A DNA stretch of 64,000 nt from Silanimonas sp. (GCF_027530345.1 NZ_JAPZQK010000010.1:62001-126000); one strand, 5' to 3'; counted from the stretch's first letter, positions 50,778-60,604 are shown. Numbers and translations: made by a program. The notes: generated by a model from the letters alone, not told the origin.

Positions 50778-51478
50778 CGCGGCATCGTCGCCAGGAGAGC
50801 GTCGAGACGGCGCGACACCCGCTCCTGCGAAGCCGTGCGTTCCGGCAGCGCGGCCAGCGCCGCGGCGACGACGGCGAGGTCCCCCGGTTCATCGAGGTCG
50901 TGCGCCGCGTCGAGCTGGTGGATGTGCAGGCCCTTCGGGAGCGCGGCGAGGAAGTCGCTGCGCGCGTCGGGCGTGCTGTAGCGCGGTGCCGTCCACGCGG
51001 CGAGCGGCAGGTCGAGGCGGCCGCCCACCAGCCAGAAGCCGCCGTCCTCGCTCGGCCCGAGCACGAGATCGGCCTTGGCGTGGACGAGGGCGTCCACGGC
51101 GTCGCTGAGCGCCGGTATGGACAACTGCGGCAGGTCGGTGCCGATCAGCAGCGCGGCGCCATGGCGAGCGCGCAGCGTGGCGTAGACATGGGCCATGCGC
51201 TCGCCGAGCCCGCCGTCGCCCTGCGCGAGCCGCGGCAGGGTGCGCCAAGGATCGGTGGTGGTCGGGACCTCGGCGGCCCCATCGCGCTCGTCTTCGGCCA
51301 CCGCCCAGTAGGCGTGGAGCCGGTCGTTGCGTTGCAGGGCGATCGCGGTCTCCGCGGCGGCCGCGGCGCAGTCGAGATAGAGCGCCTCCGCCGCCTCGCG
51401 ACCGATGGCCGGCCACAGCCGCGACTTCACCGGCGAGCGGCCGGGCGTTTTCACGAACAGCGCGAGGCCGGGCCTCAT
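50774..51478 (-). CDS. TIGR04282-type glycosyltransferase (DUF2064), arsenosugar cluster
   Basis: A 234-residue soluble protein. The opening L-A-L-F-V-K-T-P-G-R-S-P-V-K-S-R-L, then G-D-G-G-L-G-E-R-M and I-G-T-D-L-P-Q-L, then G-P-S-E-D-G-G-F-W-L-V-G are the DUF2064/TIGR04282 signatures. These GT-A fold proteins are typically found with TIGR04283 enzymes and ArsS. ATG 51478 overlaps the upstream stop by 4 bases. Confidence 0.9.
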   Translation of the reverse strand: MRPGLALFVKTPGRSPVKSRLWPAIGREAAEALYLDCAAAAAETAIALQRNDRLHAYWAVAEDERDGAAEVPTTTDPWRTLPRLAQGDGGLGERMAHVYATLRARHGAALLIGTDLPQLSIPALSDAVDALVHAKADLVLGPSEDGGFWLVGGRLDLPLAAWTAPRYSTPDARSDFLAALPKGLHIHQLDAAHDLDEPGDLAVVAAALAALPERTASQERVSRRLDALLATMPR

Positions 51479-52149
51479 GGCGCTGGGCCTCGTGAGAATG
51501 CACGGCGCTGCTGCCAGGTAAGCCGAAGGTGTTCGCGCGTCGTCCGCCACCAGCCATGTTCGATGTAGCGGCGCGCGCTGGTTGCCACCCGGCCGCGCAG
51601 GCGTCGCAGCGGCAGTCCGGCGCGACGCACGGTGTGGACAAAGGCATGGTCTTCACCGCGGCCAACCGACGGATCGAAACCGCCGAGCGATTCGAACAGC
51701 GTTCGGGGTGCCAGGAAGCCCTGGTCGCCGAACGGCATCCCGAACCAGCGGCTGCGCAGGTTGGCGCCGAAGGCGTTGATCGCCATCGCCCGCGGCCCGT
51801 CGTGGAAGGCGAGATTGAACCAGCACAGCGCCGGTGCCTCGCCGCGCGCGAAGCCGAGGGCCGCATCCCGCGCGGCAGCGAACGTGTTCCCATCGATGCG
51901 GGTGTCGGCGTGCAGGATCCACACCGTCGCGCCCCGTGCTTCGCGCAGGCCAGCGTTGATCTGCCGCGCCCGGCCCGCCGGCGCGTCGAGCACCCGCGTG
52001 CCCGCCGGGGCGACCGGCAACGCGTCGCCCTCGGCCAGCACCAGCAGGCGCTCGAGGTCGTCGCTCGCCGGCAGATCGTCCAGCAGCGCGGCCCAGTCGC
52101 GGTCGCCGGGGCCGGCCGGGATGACGATGCTGAGCACGGGGGCACCCAC
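51475..52149 (-). CDS. TIGR04283-type glycosyltransferase family 2, arsenosugar cluster
   Basis: A 224-residue GT2 enzyme. It has the N-terminal I-V-I-P strand, then G-R-A-R-Q-I-N-A-G, the metal site V-W-I-L-H-A-D-T-R, and the phrase PFGDQGFLAPRTLFESLGGF, which defines the TIGR04283 subfamily. It would transfer a sugar in the arsenosugar-like pathway. It starts 11 bases after arsM and overlaps the next gene. Confidence 0.92.
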   Translation of the reverse strand: MGAPVLSIVIPAGPGDRDWAALLDDLPASDDLERLLVLAEGDALPVAPAGTRVLDAPAGRARQINAGLREARGATVWILHADTRIDGNTFAAARDAALGFARGEAPALCWFNLAFHDGPRAMAINAFGANLRSRWFGMPFGDQGFLAPRTLFESLGGFDPSVGRGEDHAFVHTVRRAGLPLRRLRGRVATSARRYIEHGWWRTTREHLRLTWQQRRAFSRGPAP

Positions 52150-52160
52150 GGCTGAAAGAC

Positions 52161-53228
52161 TCAGCAGCAGGCGCCGGCGGCCTTCGGTGCCGACGTCGGC
52201 GAGGCCGGCGCGCAGTCGAACAGACCGAAGTGGCGCGCTTTGTCGCCGTGCAGCTCGAAATGCGCGCCGAAGCGAGTGGCCGCCAGCATATCGAAGGTGT
52301 TGCCGCAGACGCGCAGCGGACGGCCGGTCTCAAGGGTGTGGTGGTCGTCGAGCACGAAGGCATGCGGCGCGTCGGGAATCGTGCCGCGGTAGGTCGCGAC
52401 CTGGCCGAAGTCCTCGCAGCGGTCCTCGAGCGCGAGCTTGAACGCTCGCACCGTGATCGATTCGAAGTTCACGAAACCGATGGCCGCCTCGATGGCCGGG
52501 TCGAGCAGCGGAATCGGCGCGCGGCTGACGGTACGGGCGTCGGCGCAGCCCACCTGCTGCATCAATCGGCGGAAGTCCTCGGTGTACAGCGCGCCGCCGA
52601 GGCACTCGCCGAGCAGCACGGGGTCGCAGCGCAGCGCGTCGGGGATGCGGCGGTCGGCGAACACGTCGGCGAAGTACAGCTCGCCGCCGGGCTTCAGCAC
52701 GCGGAAGATCTCGGCGAACACACGCGCCTTGTCGGGTGCCAAGTTCAACACGCAGTTCGACACCACCACGTCGATGCTGGCGTCGGCGATGCCGATGGCG
52801 CCGAGGTCTTCGATCAAGCCTTCATGGAAGGCGATGTTGCTTGTCGCGTGCCCGTATCGTTCCGCGTGCCAGTCGCGATGGCGGCGCGCCACGGCGAGCT
52901 GCTCGGGGGTCATGTCCACGCCGATCACGCGGCCGCTGGGCCCGACGAGGCGCGAGAGCAGGTAGGCGTCGCGGCCGGTGCCGCAGCCGAGGTCAAGCAC
53001 GGTGCGGCCCTCGAGCGCGGGCGGCAGCGGCGAGCCGCAACCGTAGAAGCGCGCGAGGATCTCGGGATGGATGTCGCCGAGCATCCGGCGCAGGGCCAAG
53101 GGCATGGCCTCGGCCGGGCAGCACGCGCCGGTCTTCAAGTCGCCGCTCGATTGCAGCACTTCGCCGTAGTAGTCGCGGACGTCGGCGTGGGTGCGTGTCG
53201 GTGTGGTCATCGTGTTCGTCGTCGTCAT
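52161..53228 (-). CDS. arsM: ArsM-type arsenite methyltransferase (arsenosugar cluster)
   Basis: A 355-residue SAM-dependent methyltransferase. Motif I is V-L-D-L-G-C-G-T-G-R-D-A-Y-L-L-S. Conserved cysteines are in G-A-C-C-P (near residue 33), in V-S-N-C-V-L-N-L, and in L-L-G-E-C-L-G-G-A-L-Y, the trio used for As(III) binding in ArsM. The protein ends in A-C-C, also usual in ArsM. It makes methylated arsenicals that ArsS can convert further. ATG at 53228 or 53210 could be the start. Confidence 0.9.
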   Translation of the reverse strand: MTTTNTMTTPTRTHADVRDYYGEVLQSSGDLKTGACCPAEAMPLALRRMLGDIHPEILARFYGCGSPLPPALEGRTVLDLGCGTGRDAYLLSRLVGPSGRVIGVDMTPEQLAVARRHRDWHAERYGHATSNIAFHEGLIEDLGAIGIADASIDVVVSNCVLNLAPDKARVFAEIFRVLKPGGELYFADVFADRRIPDALRCDPVLLGECLGGALYTEDFRRLMQQVGCADARTVSRAPIPLLDPAIEAAIGFVNFESITVRAFKLALEDRCEDFGQVATYRGTIPDAPHAFVLDDHHTLETGRPLRVCGNTFDMLAATRFGAHFELHGDKARHFGLFDCAPASPTSAPKAAGACC

Positions 53229-53266
53229 TGGATTCGTTTCGCGTGCCGGGCGGGGTTCGTGCCGGT

Positions 53267-55423
53267 CTATCCGCGCCGCCACCGGAAGAAGCGCTCAGCC
53301 CAGCGCAATGCGCCCTGCGGCGCGTTCGCTCGCTTCCATACGCCGGCGGCGTACTTGTTGGCTTCATTCATCGTCGGATAGACGTGGATGGTGCCGAGCA
53401 GCTTGTTCAAGCCGAGGCCATGCTTCATCGCCAGCACGAACTCCGGCAGCAGCTCGCCGGCGTGTGCGCCGACGATGCAGGCGCCGAGAATGCGGTCGCT
53501 GCCCGGCGGCGTGAGCACCTTGACGAAGCCTTCGTCGTTGCTGTCGGCGATGGCGCGGTCGAGGTCATCGATGCCGTAGCGCGTCACGTCGATGGCGATG
53601 CCTTGAGCCTTCGCCTCGTCCTCCGACAGCCCGACGCGCGCCACTTCCGGGTCGGTGAAGGTCACCCAGGGCACCACGCGGTAATCGACCTTGAACGACC
53701 AGAACGGCGCGAGCAGTCCGTTGACCGCGGCGTACCAGGCCTGGTGCGCCGCCATGTGGGTGAACTGGTAGGGGCCGGCCACGTCGCCGGCCACGAGGAT
53801 GTTCGGGAAGTTCGTGCGCATCAGACCATCGACCGCCACGTGCCCGCGCGGGCCGAGCTCCACGCCGAGTTCCTGCAGGCCGAAGCCGTGGGTGTTCGGC
53901 GTGCGCCCCAAGGCCAGCAGCAGGCGGTCGAAGTCGATCCGCACTTCCGAGCCGTTCGCCTCGGCGACCAGCACGCCGCCTTTCCCGTCGGCACCGGGCT
54001 CGATGCGCAGCGCCTTGTGGCCGGTGGCGACATGCAGTCCTTCATGCGCAAGGCGCTCGGCGAGCAGCGCGCCGACCTCGGCGTCCTCGCGCGGCAGCAG
54101 GCGCGGCGCCATCTCGACCACGCTCACCTGCGCGCCGAAGCGCGCGAAGCTCTGTGCCAGTTCGCAGCCGATCGGCCCGCCGCCGAGCACCAGCAGGCGT
54201 TTCGGCAGTGTGCGCAGCGACCAGACCGTGTCGCTGGTCAGTGCCTCGATGGCATCGAGGCCGGGGATCGTTGGAACCAGCGGCCGTGCGCCGGTGGCGA
54301 TGACGATGCTGCGGGCGCTGATCCGTCGGCCGTTGACTTCCACCTCCCACGGGCTGACGAGGCGCGCGTCGCCTTCGATCACGTCCACGCCAAGGCCGGT
54401 GTACCGCTCGACCGAATCGTGCGGCTCGACCTTCGCGACCACGCGCTGCACGCGCTCCATCACCGTGGCGAAGTCGAAATCGGCCGAGAGCGAATTCAGC
54501 CCGTACTTCTGCGCCTCCCGCGCTTCGGCCAGCAGCCGCGCCGAGCGGATCAGCGCCTTCGACGGCACGCAGCCGGTGTTGAGGCAGTCGCCGCCCATCT
54601 TGTGCTTTTCGATCAGCGCGACCTTCGCCTTCACCGCGGCGCCGATGTAGGTGGTGACGAGACCGGCCGAACCGGCGCCGATGGCGATCAGGTTGTAGTC
54701 GAAGGCCTTTGGCTTGTGGTGCCCGGCGTAGACGCGCCTCGCCTTCAGCGCTCCGAGGATGGCTTTCAGGGCCAGCGGCAGCGCGCCCAAGGCCACCAGC
54801 GCGCCGAGCAGGCCGGGCGAGAGGATGTCACCGAGCGAACGGATTTGGGCCAGCTGCGTGCCCGCGAGCACGTAGACGATGGTCGCCGGCAGCATGCCCA
54901 GCTGGCTCACCCAGTAGAACGTGCGTGTGGGCAGCGAGGTGAGGCCCGAAAGCAGGTTCACCACGAAGAACGGGAAGGCCGGAACGAGGCGCAGGGTGAG
55001 CAGGTAGAAGGCGCCGTCGCGGGCGATGCCCGCATCGATGTCGCGCAGCCGTTCGCCAAAGCGCGCCCGCAGCGCGTCGCGGAAGCCGAACCGCGCGACG
55101 AGGAAGGCCAGCGTCGCGCCGATCGAACTGGCGAACGACACCAGCACCGTCCCCTCGAGCAAGCCGAACAGGGCTCCGGCTGCCAGCGTCATCACCGCGG
55201 CGCCGGGGATCGACAGCGCGGCCACCAGCACGTAGGCGAGGAAGAACAGCCCCGCGGCCTGCCACGGGTTCGCGGCCACCGCCGTGCCGAGCGCGTCGGC
55301 CTGGGTCTTCAGGGCGTCCAGCGTCAACCACTGGTGCGCGCCGCTCGCCCAGATCGCCAGCAGGGCGACAGCGAGCAGCACAGCGACCAGCCGCGGCCGG
55401 GACAAGGGCGGGGTTTGGCCCAT
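53267..55423 (-). CDS. TVP38/TMEM64 membrane domain fused to an FAD-dependent disulphide oxidoreductase
   Basis: A 718-residue fusion. Residues 1-230 are a TVP38/TMEM64 (DedA-like) membrane domain with A-L-S-I-P-G-A-A-V-M-T-L-A-A-G-x-L-F-G. Residues 240-718 are a mercuric-reductase/lipoamide-dehydrogenase-type domain with the redox disulphide GGDCLNTGCVPSKAL and the second dinucleotide site LVLGGGPIGCELAQSF. The usual catalytic H-P-T-x-x-E is here Y-P-T-M-N-E, so the His of the His-Glu dyad is Tyr. It lies 38 bases upstream of arsM in the same operon. The substrate is unknown; an arsenic thiol or quinone is possible. Confidence 0.88.
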   Translation of the reverse strand: MGQTPPLSRPRLVAVLLAVALLAIWASGAHQWLTLDALKTQADALGTAVAANPWQAAGLFFLAYVLVAALSIPGAAVMTLAAGALFGLLEGTVLVSFASSIGATLAFLVARFGFRDALRARFGERLRDIDAGIARDGAFYLLTLRLVPAFPFFVVNLLSGLTSLPTRTFYWVSQLGMLPATIVYVLAGTQLAQIRSLGDILSPGLLGALVALGALPLALKAILGALKARRVYAGHHKPKAFDYNLIAIGAGSAGLVTTYIGAAVKAKVALIEKHKMGGDCLNTGCVPSKALIRSARLLAEAREAQKYGLNSLSADFDFATVMERVQRVVAKVEPHDSVERYTGLGVDVIEGDARLVSPWEVEVNGRRISARSIVIATGARPLVPTIPGLDAIEALTSDTVWSLRTLPKRLLVLGGGPIGCELAQSFARFGAQVSVVEMAPRLLPREDAEVGALLAERLAHEGLHVATGHKALRIEPGADGKGGVLVAEANGSEVRIDFDRLLLALGRTPNTHGFGLQELGVELGPRGHVAVDGLMRTNFPNILVAGDVAGPYQFTHMAAHQAWYAAVNGLLAPFWSFKVDYRVVPWVTFTDPEVARVGLSEDEAKAQGIAIDVTRYGIDDLDRAIADSNDEGFVKVLTPPGSDRILGACIVGAHAGELLPEFVLAMKHGLGLNKLLGTIHVYPTMNEANKYAAGVWKRANAPQGALRWAERFFRWRRG

Positions 55424-55479
55424 CGGGTTTTCTCGTCGGTGTGATGCTGGTTCGTGCGAAGGGCGATGCGGGTTACAGC

Positions 55480-55890
55480 TCAGCGGGATTTCATCACTCG
55501 GAGCGCGACGGCACAGCCCAGCCCCCACGCGCCGTTGAGCAGCAGGGCGCCGATGATCAGCTTGGGGTCCCAGCCGCCGGCCATCGCCATGCCCTTGAGC
55601 GGGAACACGATGAACAGGGCCACCGCACTCGGGCCAATGGCGCCGGCGATGATCCATGCCGACCACCAACGGGCTGCCGTGAATTTCGCCAGCAGCGGCG
55701 CCAGCGCGATCGCCCAGACCCCGCCCCAGAACGCCAGCGATACCACTTGCGGGATGCCCAGCGGTTCCGTCGCGGCCAGATTGAACGGTGCGCGCGGGCT
55801 GATGCCCGTCAGGTACAGCAGGCCGAATAGGCCCTGGTGGAACACCAGCGTCGCCACGAACCCGGCGATGAACCATTTCACGATCTTCAT
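55480..55890 (-). CDS. Small four-helix membrane protein, first gene of the arsenosugar-like operon
   Basis: A 136-residue protein with four hydrophobic segments (about 4-26, 48-68, 73-96, 108-130). A basic C-terminus follows. No family was recognised with certainty. It starts the operon that runs down to arsS (56-base gap to the next gene) and is divergent from the COG2509-type gene at 56036. Confidence 0.7.
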   Translation of the reverse strand: MKIVKWFIAGFVATLVFHQGLFGLLYLTGISPRAPFNLAATEPLGIPQVVSLAFWGGVWAIALAPLLAKFTAARWWSAWIIAGAIGPSAVALFIVFPLKGMAMAGGWDPKLIIGALLLNGAWGLGCAVALRVMKSR

Positions 55891-56035
55891 TCGTCGACTC
55901 CCTGATGCGCGAGCCCTGCATGGCCCGCCGTCGAGGATACGCGCCCGGGCGTCCCCCGCCGCGACGGCCAGCAGAAGCGGAGCCGCCCGGCGTGGGATCA
56001 TGGCGGACTTCCACGGCCGCACCGCTCCACGCCCC

Positions 56036-57700
56036 ATGCTTCGACTCACCGACATCACGCTGCCGCTGGACCACGCCGACACCGCGATCAACGACGCGGT
56101 GCTGGCGCGCCTGAAGCTGCCGCCCGGCGCGCTGCGTTCGCTCTCCGTGACCAAGCGCAGCTACGACGCCCGCAAGCGCGGCCAGATCCAGTTGATCTAC
56201 TCGGTGGATGTCGACGTCGCCGATGAGGCGGCGGTGCTGAAGCGCGTCGCGGCCGAGAAGAAGCCGAACCGCGTCAAGGTGACCCCGACCCCCGACACGA
56301 CCTACCGCTTCATCGCCAAGCCCGCGCCCCAGCAAGCCCTGCGCCCGGTGGTGATCGGCATGGGCCCCTGCGGCCTGTTCGCCGCACTCGTTCTGGCGCA
56401 GATGGGCCTCAAGCCCATCGTGCTCGAGCGGGGCAAACAGGTGCGCGAGCGCACCGTCGACACCTTCGGCCTGTGGCGGAAGAAAGTGCTGAACCCCGAG
56501 TCGAACGTGCAGTACGGCGAGGGCGGTGCGGGCACCTTTTCCGACGGCAAGCTGTACAGCCAGATCAGCGACAAGCGCCACTTGGGCCGCAAGGTGCTGG
56601 ACGAATTCGTGAAGGCCGGCGCGCCCGACGAGATCCTCTATGTGAGCAAGCCGCACATCGGCACCTTCCGCCTGGTGTCGATGGTCGAGCACATGCGGGG
56701 CGTCATCGAAAGCCTGGGCGGCGAGATCCGTTTCTCGCAGCGCGTGGACGACCTGCTCATCGAGGTGGACTCCGCAGGCGTCCGGCACCTGCGCGGCGTG
56801 GTGCTGGCCAACGGGGAAACGCTACGCGCCGACCATGTGGTGATGGCCCTGGGCCACAGTGCCCGCGACACCTTCGCGATGCTTCACGCGCGGGGCGTGT
56901 ACATGGAAGCCAAACCCTTCTCGATCGGCTTCCGCATCGAGCACCCGCAGTCGGTGATCGACCAGGCGCGCTTCGGGCCGCAGGCCGGCCATCCCATGCT
57001 CGGCGCGGCCGACTACAAGCTGGTGCACCACTGCAAGAACGGGCGCTCGGTCTACAGCTTCTGCATGTGCCCGGGCGGCACCGTGGTGGCCGCGGCCAGC
57101 GAGCCCGGGCGCGTGGTCACCAACGGCATGAGCCAGTACTCGCGCAACGAGCGCAATGCCAACGCGGCGATCGTGGTGGGCATCACACCCGAGGACTACG
57201 CCGAGTTCGACCCCAGCGGCAGCCCGCTGGCGGGCATCGCGCTGCAGCGGCATTGGGAAGAAATCGCATTCAAGCTCGGCGGCGAAACCTACGAAGCGCC
57301 GGCGCAGAAGGTTGGTGATTTCCTCGCCGGCACGCCCTCGGAAGCGCTGGGCACGGTGGTGAACTCGTACACGCCGGGCGTCCGGCTGGGCGATCTCTCC
57401 ACGGCCCTGCCGCGCTACGCCATCGAGGCGATCCGCGAAGCGCTGCCGGCCTTCGGCAAGCAGATCAAGGGTTTCGACATGTCCGATGCGCTGCTCACCG
57501 GCGTCGAAACCCGCACCTCCTCGCCGCTGCGCCTGACGCGCGGCGACGACGGCCAAAGCCTCAACACGCGCGGCCTGTTCCCGGCGGGCGAAGGCGCGGG
57601 CTATGCCGGCGGCATTCTCTCCGCGGGCGTCGATGGCATCCGCGCGGCGGAGTGGGTGGCCGAGGCGATGATCGAATCCGGCACCGCGCTGCCGACCTGA
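56036..57700 (+). CDS. FAD-dependent dehydrogenase, COG2509 family
   Basis: A 554-residue flavoprotein of unknown substrate. The N-terminal 80 residues form the small alpha/beta domain of this family, with S-V-T-K-R-S-Y-D-A-R-K-R-G-Q-I. The FAD loop is V-I-G-M-G-P-C-G-L-F-A-A-L. Family phrases are YGEGGAGTFSDGKLYSQISD and the C-terminal FPAGEGAGYAGGILSAGVDG. ATG 56036 fits the family start; an in-frame ATG at 56000 is possible. It ends at a strong convergent hairpin shared with hppA. Confidence 0.9.
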   Translation: MLRLTDITLPLDHADTAINDAVLARLKLPPGALRSLSVTKRSYDARKRGQIQLIYSVDVDVADEAAVLKRVAAEKKPNRVKVTPTPDTTYRFIAKPAPQQALRPVVIGMGPCGLFAALVLAQMGLKPIVLERGKQVRERTVDTFGLWRKKVLNPESNVQYGEGGAGTFSDGKLYSQISDKRHLGRKVLDEFVKAGAPDEILYVSKPHIGTFRLVSMVEHMRGVIESLGGEIRFSQRVDDLLIEVDSAGVRHLRGVVLANGETLRADHVVMALGHSARDTFAMLHARGVYMEAKPFSIGFRIEHPQSVIDQARFGPQAGHPMLGAADYKLVHHCKNGRSVYSFCMCPGGTVVAAASEPGRVVTNGMSQYSRNERNANAAIVVGITPEDYAEFDPSGSPLAGIALQRHWEEIAFKLGGETYEAPAQKVGDFLAGTPSEALGTVVNSYTPGVRLGDLSTALPRYAIEAIREALPAFGKQIKGFDMSDALLTGVETRTSSPLRLTRGDDGQSLNTRGLFPAGEGAGYAGGILSAGVDGIRAAEWVAEAMIESGTALPT

Positions 57701-57706
57701 AATGAA

Positions 57707-57733
57707 GAAGCCCCGCCATCAAGGCGGGGCTTC
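57707..57733. terminator. Bidirectional terminator hairpin between the COG2509 gene and hppA
   Basis: A perfect 11-bp stem (GAAGCCCCGCC and GGCGGGGCTTC) has a 5-base loop. It lies 6 bases after one stop and 29 bases after the other. Each side has only a weak T-rich tract. Confidence 0.8.
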
Positions 57734-57762
57734 GGTGTTGCTCCAGCGTCCTCAGATCAACG

Positions 57763-59796
57763 TCAGAGCAGCGGCACCAGCAGCAGGGCCACGATGTTGA
57801 TGATCTTGATCAGCGGGTTGATGGCCGGGCCGGCAGTGTCCTTGTAAGGGTCGCCGACGGTATCGCCGGTCACCGCGGCCTTGTGGGCATCGCTGCCCTT
57901 GCCGCCGTGGTGGCCTTCCTCGATGTACTTCTTGGCGTTGTCCCACGCGCCGCCGCCGGTGCACATCGAGATCGCCACGAACAGGCCGGTCACGATGGTG
58001 CCCATCAGCAAGCCGCCGAGTGCCGCCGGGCCGAGCACGAGGCCGACGATGATCGGGATGAACAGCGGCAGCATCGAGGGCACGATCATTTCGCGGATCG
58101 CCGACTTCGTCAGCAGGTCCACGGCCTTGTCGTACTCCGGCTTGCCGGTGCCTTCCATGATGCCGGGGATGTCGCGGAATTGGCGGCGCACTTCTTCCAC
58201 CACCGCGCCCGCCGCCCGGCCCACCGCCTGCATGGCGTAGGCGCCGAACAGGTAGGGGATCAGGCCGCCGATCAGCAGGCCGATCAGCACTTCCGGCTTG
58301 TCGATCGAGAAATCGACGACGTCCTGGCCGAACTTCTCGTCCAGCTTGTGGGCGTAGTCGGCGAACAGCACCAGCGCGGCGAGGCCGGCCGAGCCGATGG
58401 CGTAGCCCTTGGTGACGGCCTTCGTCGTGTTGCCCACGGCGTCGAGCGCGTCCGTCGTCTTGCGGATCTCCTTGTCGAGGCCGCTCATCTCGGCGATGCC
58501 GCCGGCGTTGTCGGTGATCGGGCCGTAGGCGTCGAGCGCCACAATCACGCCCGCCATCGACAGCATCGACGTCGCGGCCACCGCGATGCCCATCAGGCCG
58601 GCCAGCGTGTAGCAGACCCAGATGGCCAGCGCGACGGCCAGCACCGGGGCCGCCGTCGACTTCATCGACACGGCGAGGCCGGCGATGACATTGGTGCCGT
58701 GGCCGGTGACCGAAGCCGCGGCCACGTCGCGCACCGGCTTGTACTCGGTGGCGGTGTAGTACTCGGTGATCACCACCATCGCCGCGGTCAGCACCAGGCC
58801 GACGAGGGCGCAGAGGAAGATCTGCAGCGTGTTGACGGCGATCATCGCGTCGGTGACGAACCAGAAGCCGACCGCCGACAGCAGGCCGGCCACGATCAGC
58901 CCCTTGTACAGCGCCTTCATGATCTTGCCGTCGCTGCCGACGCTCACGAAGAAGGTGCCGATGATCGAGGCGATGATCGACACCGCGCCGAGGACCAGCG
59001 GGTACATCACGCCGGCGAAGCCGTAGGTGCTGAAGGTGATGCCGGCGATCAACATCGCCGCCACGATCGTCACCGCGTAGGTTTCGAACAGGTCGGCGGC
59101 CATGCCGGCACAGTCGCCGACGTTGTCGCCCACGTTGTCGGCGATCACCGCCGGGTTGCGCGGGTCGTCCTCCGGGATGCCGGCTTCCACCTTGCCCACG
59201 AGGTCGGCGCCGACGTCCGCGCCCTTGGTGAAGATGCCGCCGCCGAGGCGCGCGAAGATCGAGATCAGCGAGCTGCCGAAGGCGAGGCCGATCATCGGCT
59301 GCAGGGCAGCCTTGATCGCCGCCTCGTCGTTCACCGCGCCGCCGACGAACCAGAAGTAGCCGGCCACGCCAAGCAGGCCGAGGCCCACCACCAGCAGGCC
59401 GGTGACCGCGCCGCCCTTGAAGCTGACGTTGAGCGCTTCGTTGAGGCCCTTGGTGGCCGCCTGCGTGGTGCGCACGTTGGCGCGCACCGAGACGAACATG
59501 CCGATGAAGCCGGCGAGGCCCGAGAGGATCGCGCCGATGGCAAACCCGATCGCCGTTTGCCAGCCCAGCGCCGGCACGAAGCCGATCACCAGGAAGAGCA
59601 CGACGCCGACGATGGCGATGGTGGTGTATTGCCGCCGCAGGTAGGCACCCGCACCTTCCTGGATCGCCGCGGCGATCTGCTGCATTCGTTCGTTGCCGGC
59701 CGGTTGCGCGAGGATCCAGCGCGCCGACACGATGCCATAAAGGATGGCGACCACGGCACACGACAGTGCGATGGCGATTCCGTACTGCTCCAACAT
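57763..59796 (-). CDS. hppA: Membrane-bound proton-pumping pyrophosphatase, potassium-independent type
   Basis: A 677-residue integral membrane protein with about 16 spans. It couples PPi hydrolysis to H+ export. The catalytic loop is [20 protein letters not shown], and the conserved D-N-V-G-D-N-V-G-D follows. In [10 protein letters not shown] the residue at the K/A determinant is Lys459 with Thr462, which marks the K+-independent class. GGGGAGG precedes the ATG. A 22-base palindrome lies in its leader. Confidence 0.97.
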   Translation of the reverse strand: MLEQYGIAIALSCAVVAILYGIVSARWILAQPAGNERMQQIAAAIQEGAGAYLRRQYTTIAIVGVVLFLVIGFVPALGWQTAIGFAIGAILSGLAGFIGMFVSVRANVRTTQAATKGLNEALNVSFKGGAVTGLLVVGLGLLGVAGYFWFVGGAVNDEAAIKAALQPMIGLAFGSSLISIFARLGGGIFTKGADVGADLVGKVEAGIPEDDPRNPAVIADNVGDNVGDCAGMAADLFETYAVTIVAAMLIAGITFSTYGFAGVMYPLVLGAVSIIASIIGTFFVSVGSDGKIMKALYKGLIVAGLLSAVGFWFVTDAMIAVNTLQIFLCALVGLVLTAAMVVITEYYTATEYKPVRDVAAASVTGHGTNVIAGLAVSMKSTAAPVLAVALAIWVCYTLAGLMGIAVAATSMLSMAGVIVALDAYGPITDNAGGIAEMSGLDKEIRKTTDALDAVGNTTKAVTKGYAIGSAGLAALVLFADYAHKLDEKFGQDVVDFSIDKPEVLIGLLIGGLIPYLFGAYAMQAVGRAAGAVVEEVRRQFRDIPGIMEGTGKPEYDKAVDLLTKSAIREMIVPSMLPLFIPIIVGLVLGPAALGGLLMGTIVTGLFVAISMCTGGGAWDNAKKYIEEGHHGGKGSDAHKAAVTGDTVGDPYKDTAGPAINPLIKIINIVALLLVPLL

Positions 59797-59837
59797 CCTG
59801 ACCTCCCCAGATTCGGACTTAGAACCTCAGACACGAG

Positions 59838-59859
59838 AAGGCGGCCGGACGGCCGCCTT
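59838..59859 (-). terminator. 22-base near-perfect palindrome between nrsF-like gene and hppA
   Basis: Arms AAGGCGGCCG and CGGCCGCCTT surround the two bases GA. It lies 104 bases after the nrsF-like stop and 42 bases before the hppA start, so it may end the sigma operon or act in the hppA leader. There is no T-run. Confidence 0.45.
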
Positions 59860-59962
59860 GGGTCGAGTATTGCCGATAGGGGGGCGGGGCGCTACGCCGT
59901 TGCGGGTGTCTGTCGTGCCGCGACGCCGCACGGCAGCGAGGCTTTCATGTTGCGTTGCCGCA

Positions 59963-60604
59963 TCACCAGCGAAGCCACCGCATGGCGGTGGCGTGGGTGA
60001 ACGCGACGGTGGCGATCACCGCGAGTCCGTACCAGACCAGCACGTACCCCGGTTGGTCGGCCTGGCAATGGAAGGCGTAGGCGAAGGCGCCGATCGCGCT
60101 GGCGGTCCAGCCCACGGCGCGGGCCGCGCGGGCCGGTTCGGTCGGTGCGGCGCGACGCAGGGCCCACACCATCGCGGCGGCCGGCAGAACGGAAAGCAGC
60201 GGCACCATCGTCAGGCAGACGAGGATGGTCGGCGAATGGAAGAGCCCAAGGCGCTCGCCAGCGGGCGCCGAGACGACCGTCACCACGGTCGCGACCGCCA
60301 GCCACGCCGGTGCGGCCCAACGCAGGCGCTCGGTGGATCGCAGCGCACGCCCCGGAAGCCCCGAGCGATAGGCGGCGACGCCCGCGACCACCGCCAGCAG
60401 GGCCAAGGCGCCAATCTTCTGCCAGAACAGCGGGGAGGCGACGGCATCGGCGAGGTCCGGCCGCAGCCCCAGCATGAGCGCCATCAGCAGGAATGCCGTG
60501 CCCAGCCCGGCAAACACGGCCAGCGCCGTGTCGCGCGCCGGATGGGCTTTCGGCAGGGCGTCCGGCTGTCGGGCCAGCAGGGTGATCAGGTCATCGGTCT
60601 TCAT
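59963..60604 (-). CDS. NrsF (DUF1109) family anti-sigma membrane protein
   Basis: A 213-residue protein with six hydrophobic segments. It fits the DUF1109/NrsF family, which holds ECF sigma factors at the membrane. The N-terminus M-K-T-D-D-L-I-T-L-L-A is the cytoplasmic family opening. It overlaps the sigma gene by 4 bases (ATGA), which is the usual arrangement. Confidence 0.85.
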   Translation of the reverse strand: MKTDDLITLLARQPDALPKAHPARDTALAVFAGLGTAFLLMALMLGLRPDLADAVASPLFWQKIGALALLAVVAGVAAYRSGLPGRALRSTERLRWAAPAWLAVATVVTVVSAPAGERLGLFHSPTILVCLTMVPLLSVLPAAAMVWALRRAAPTEPARAARAVGWTASAIGAFAYAFHCQADQPGYVLVWYGLAVIATVAFTHATAMRWLRW

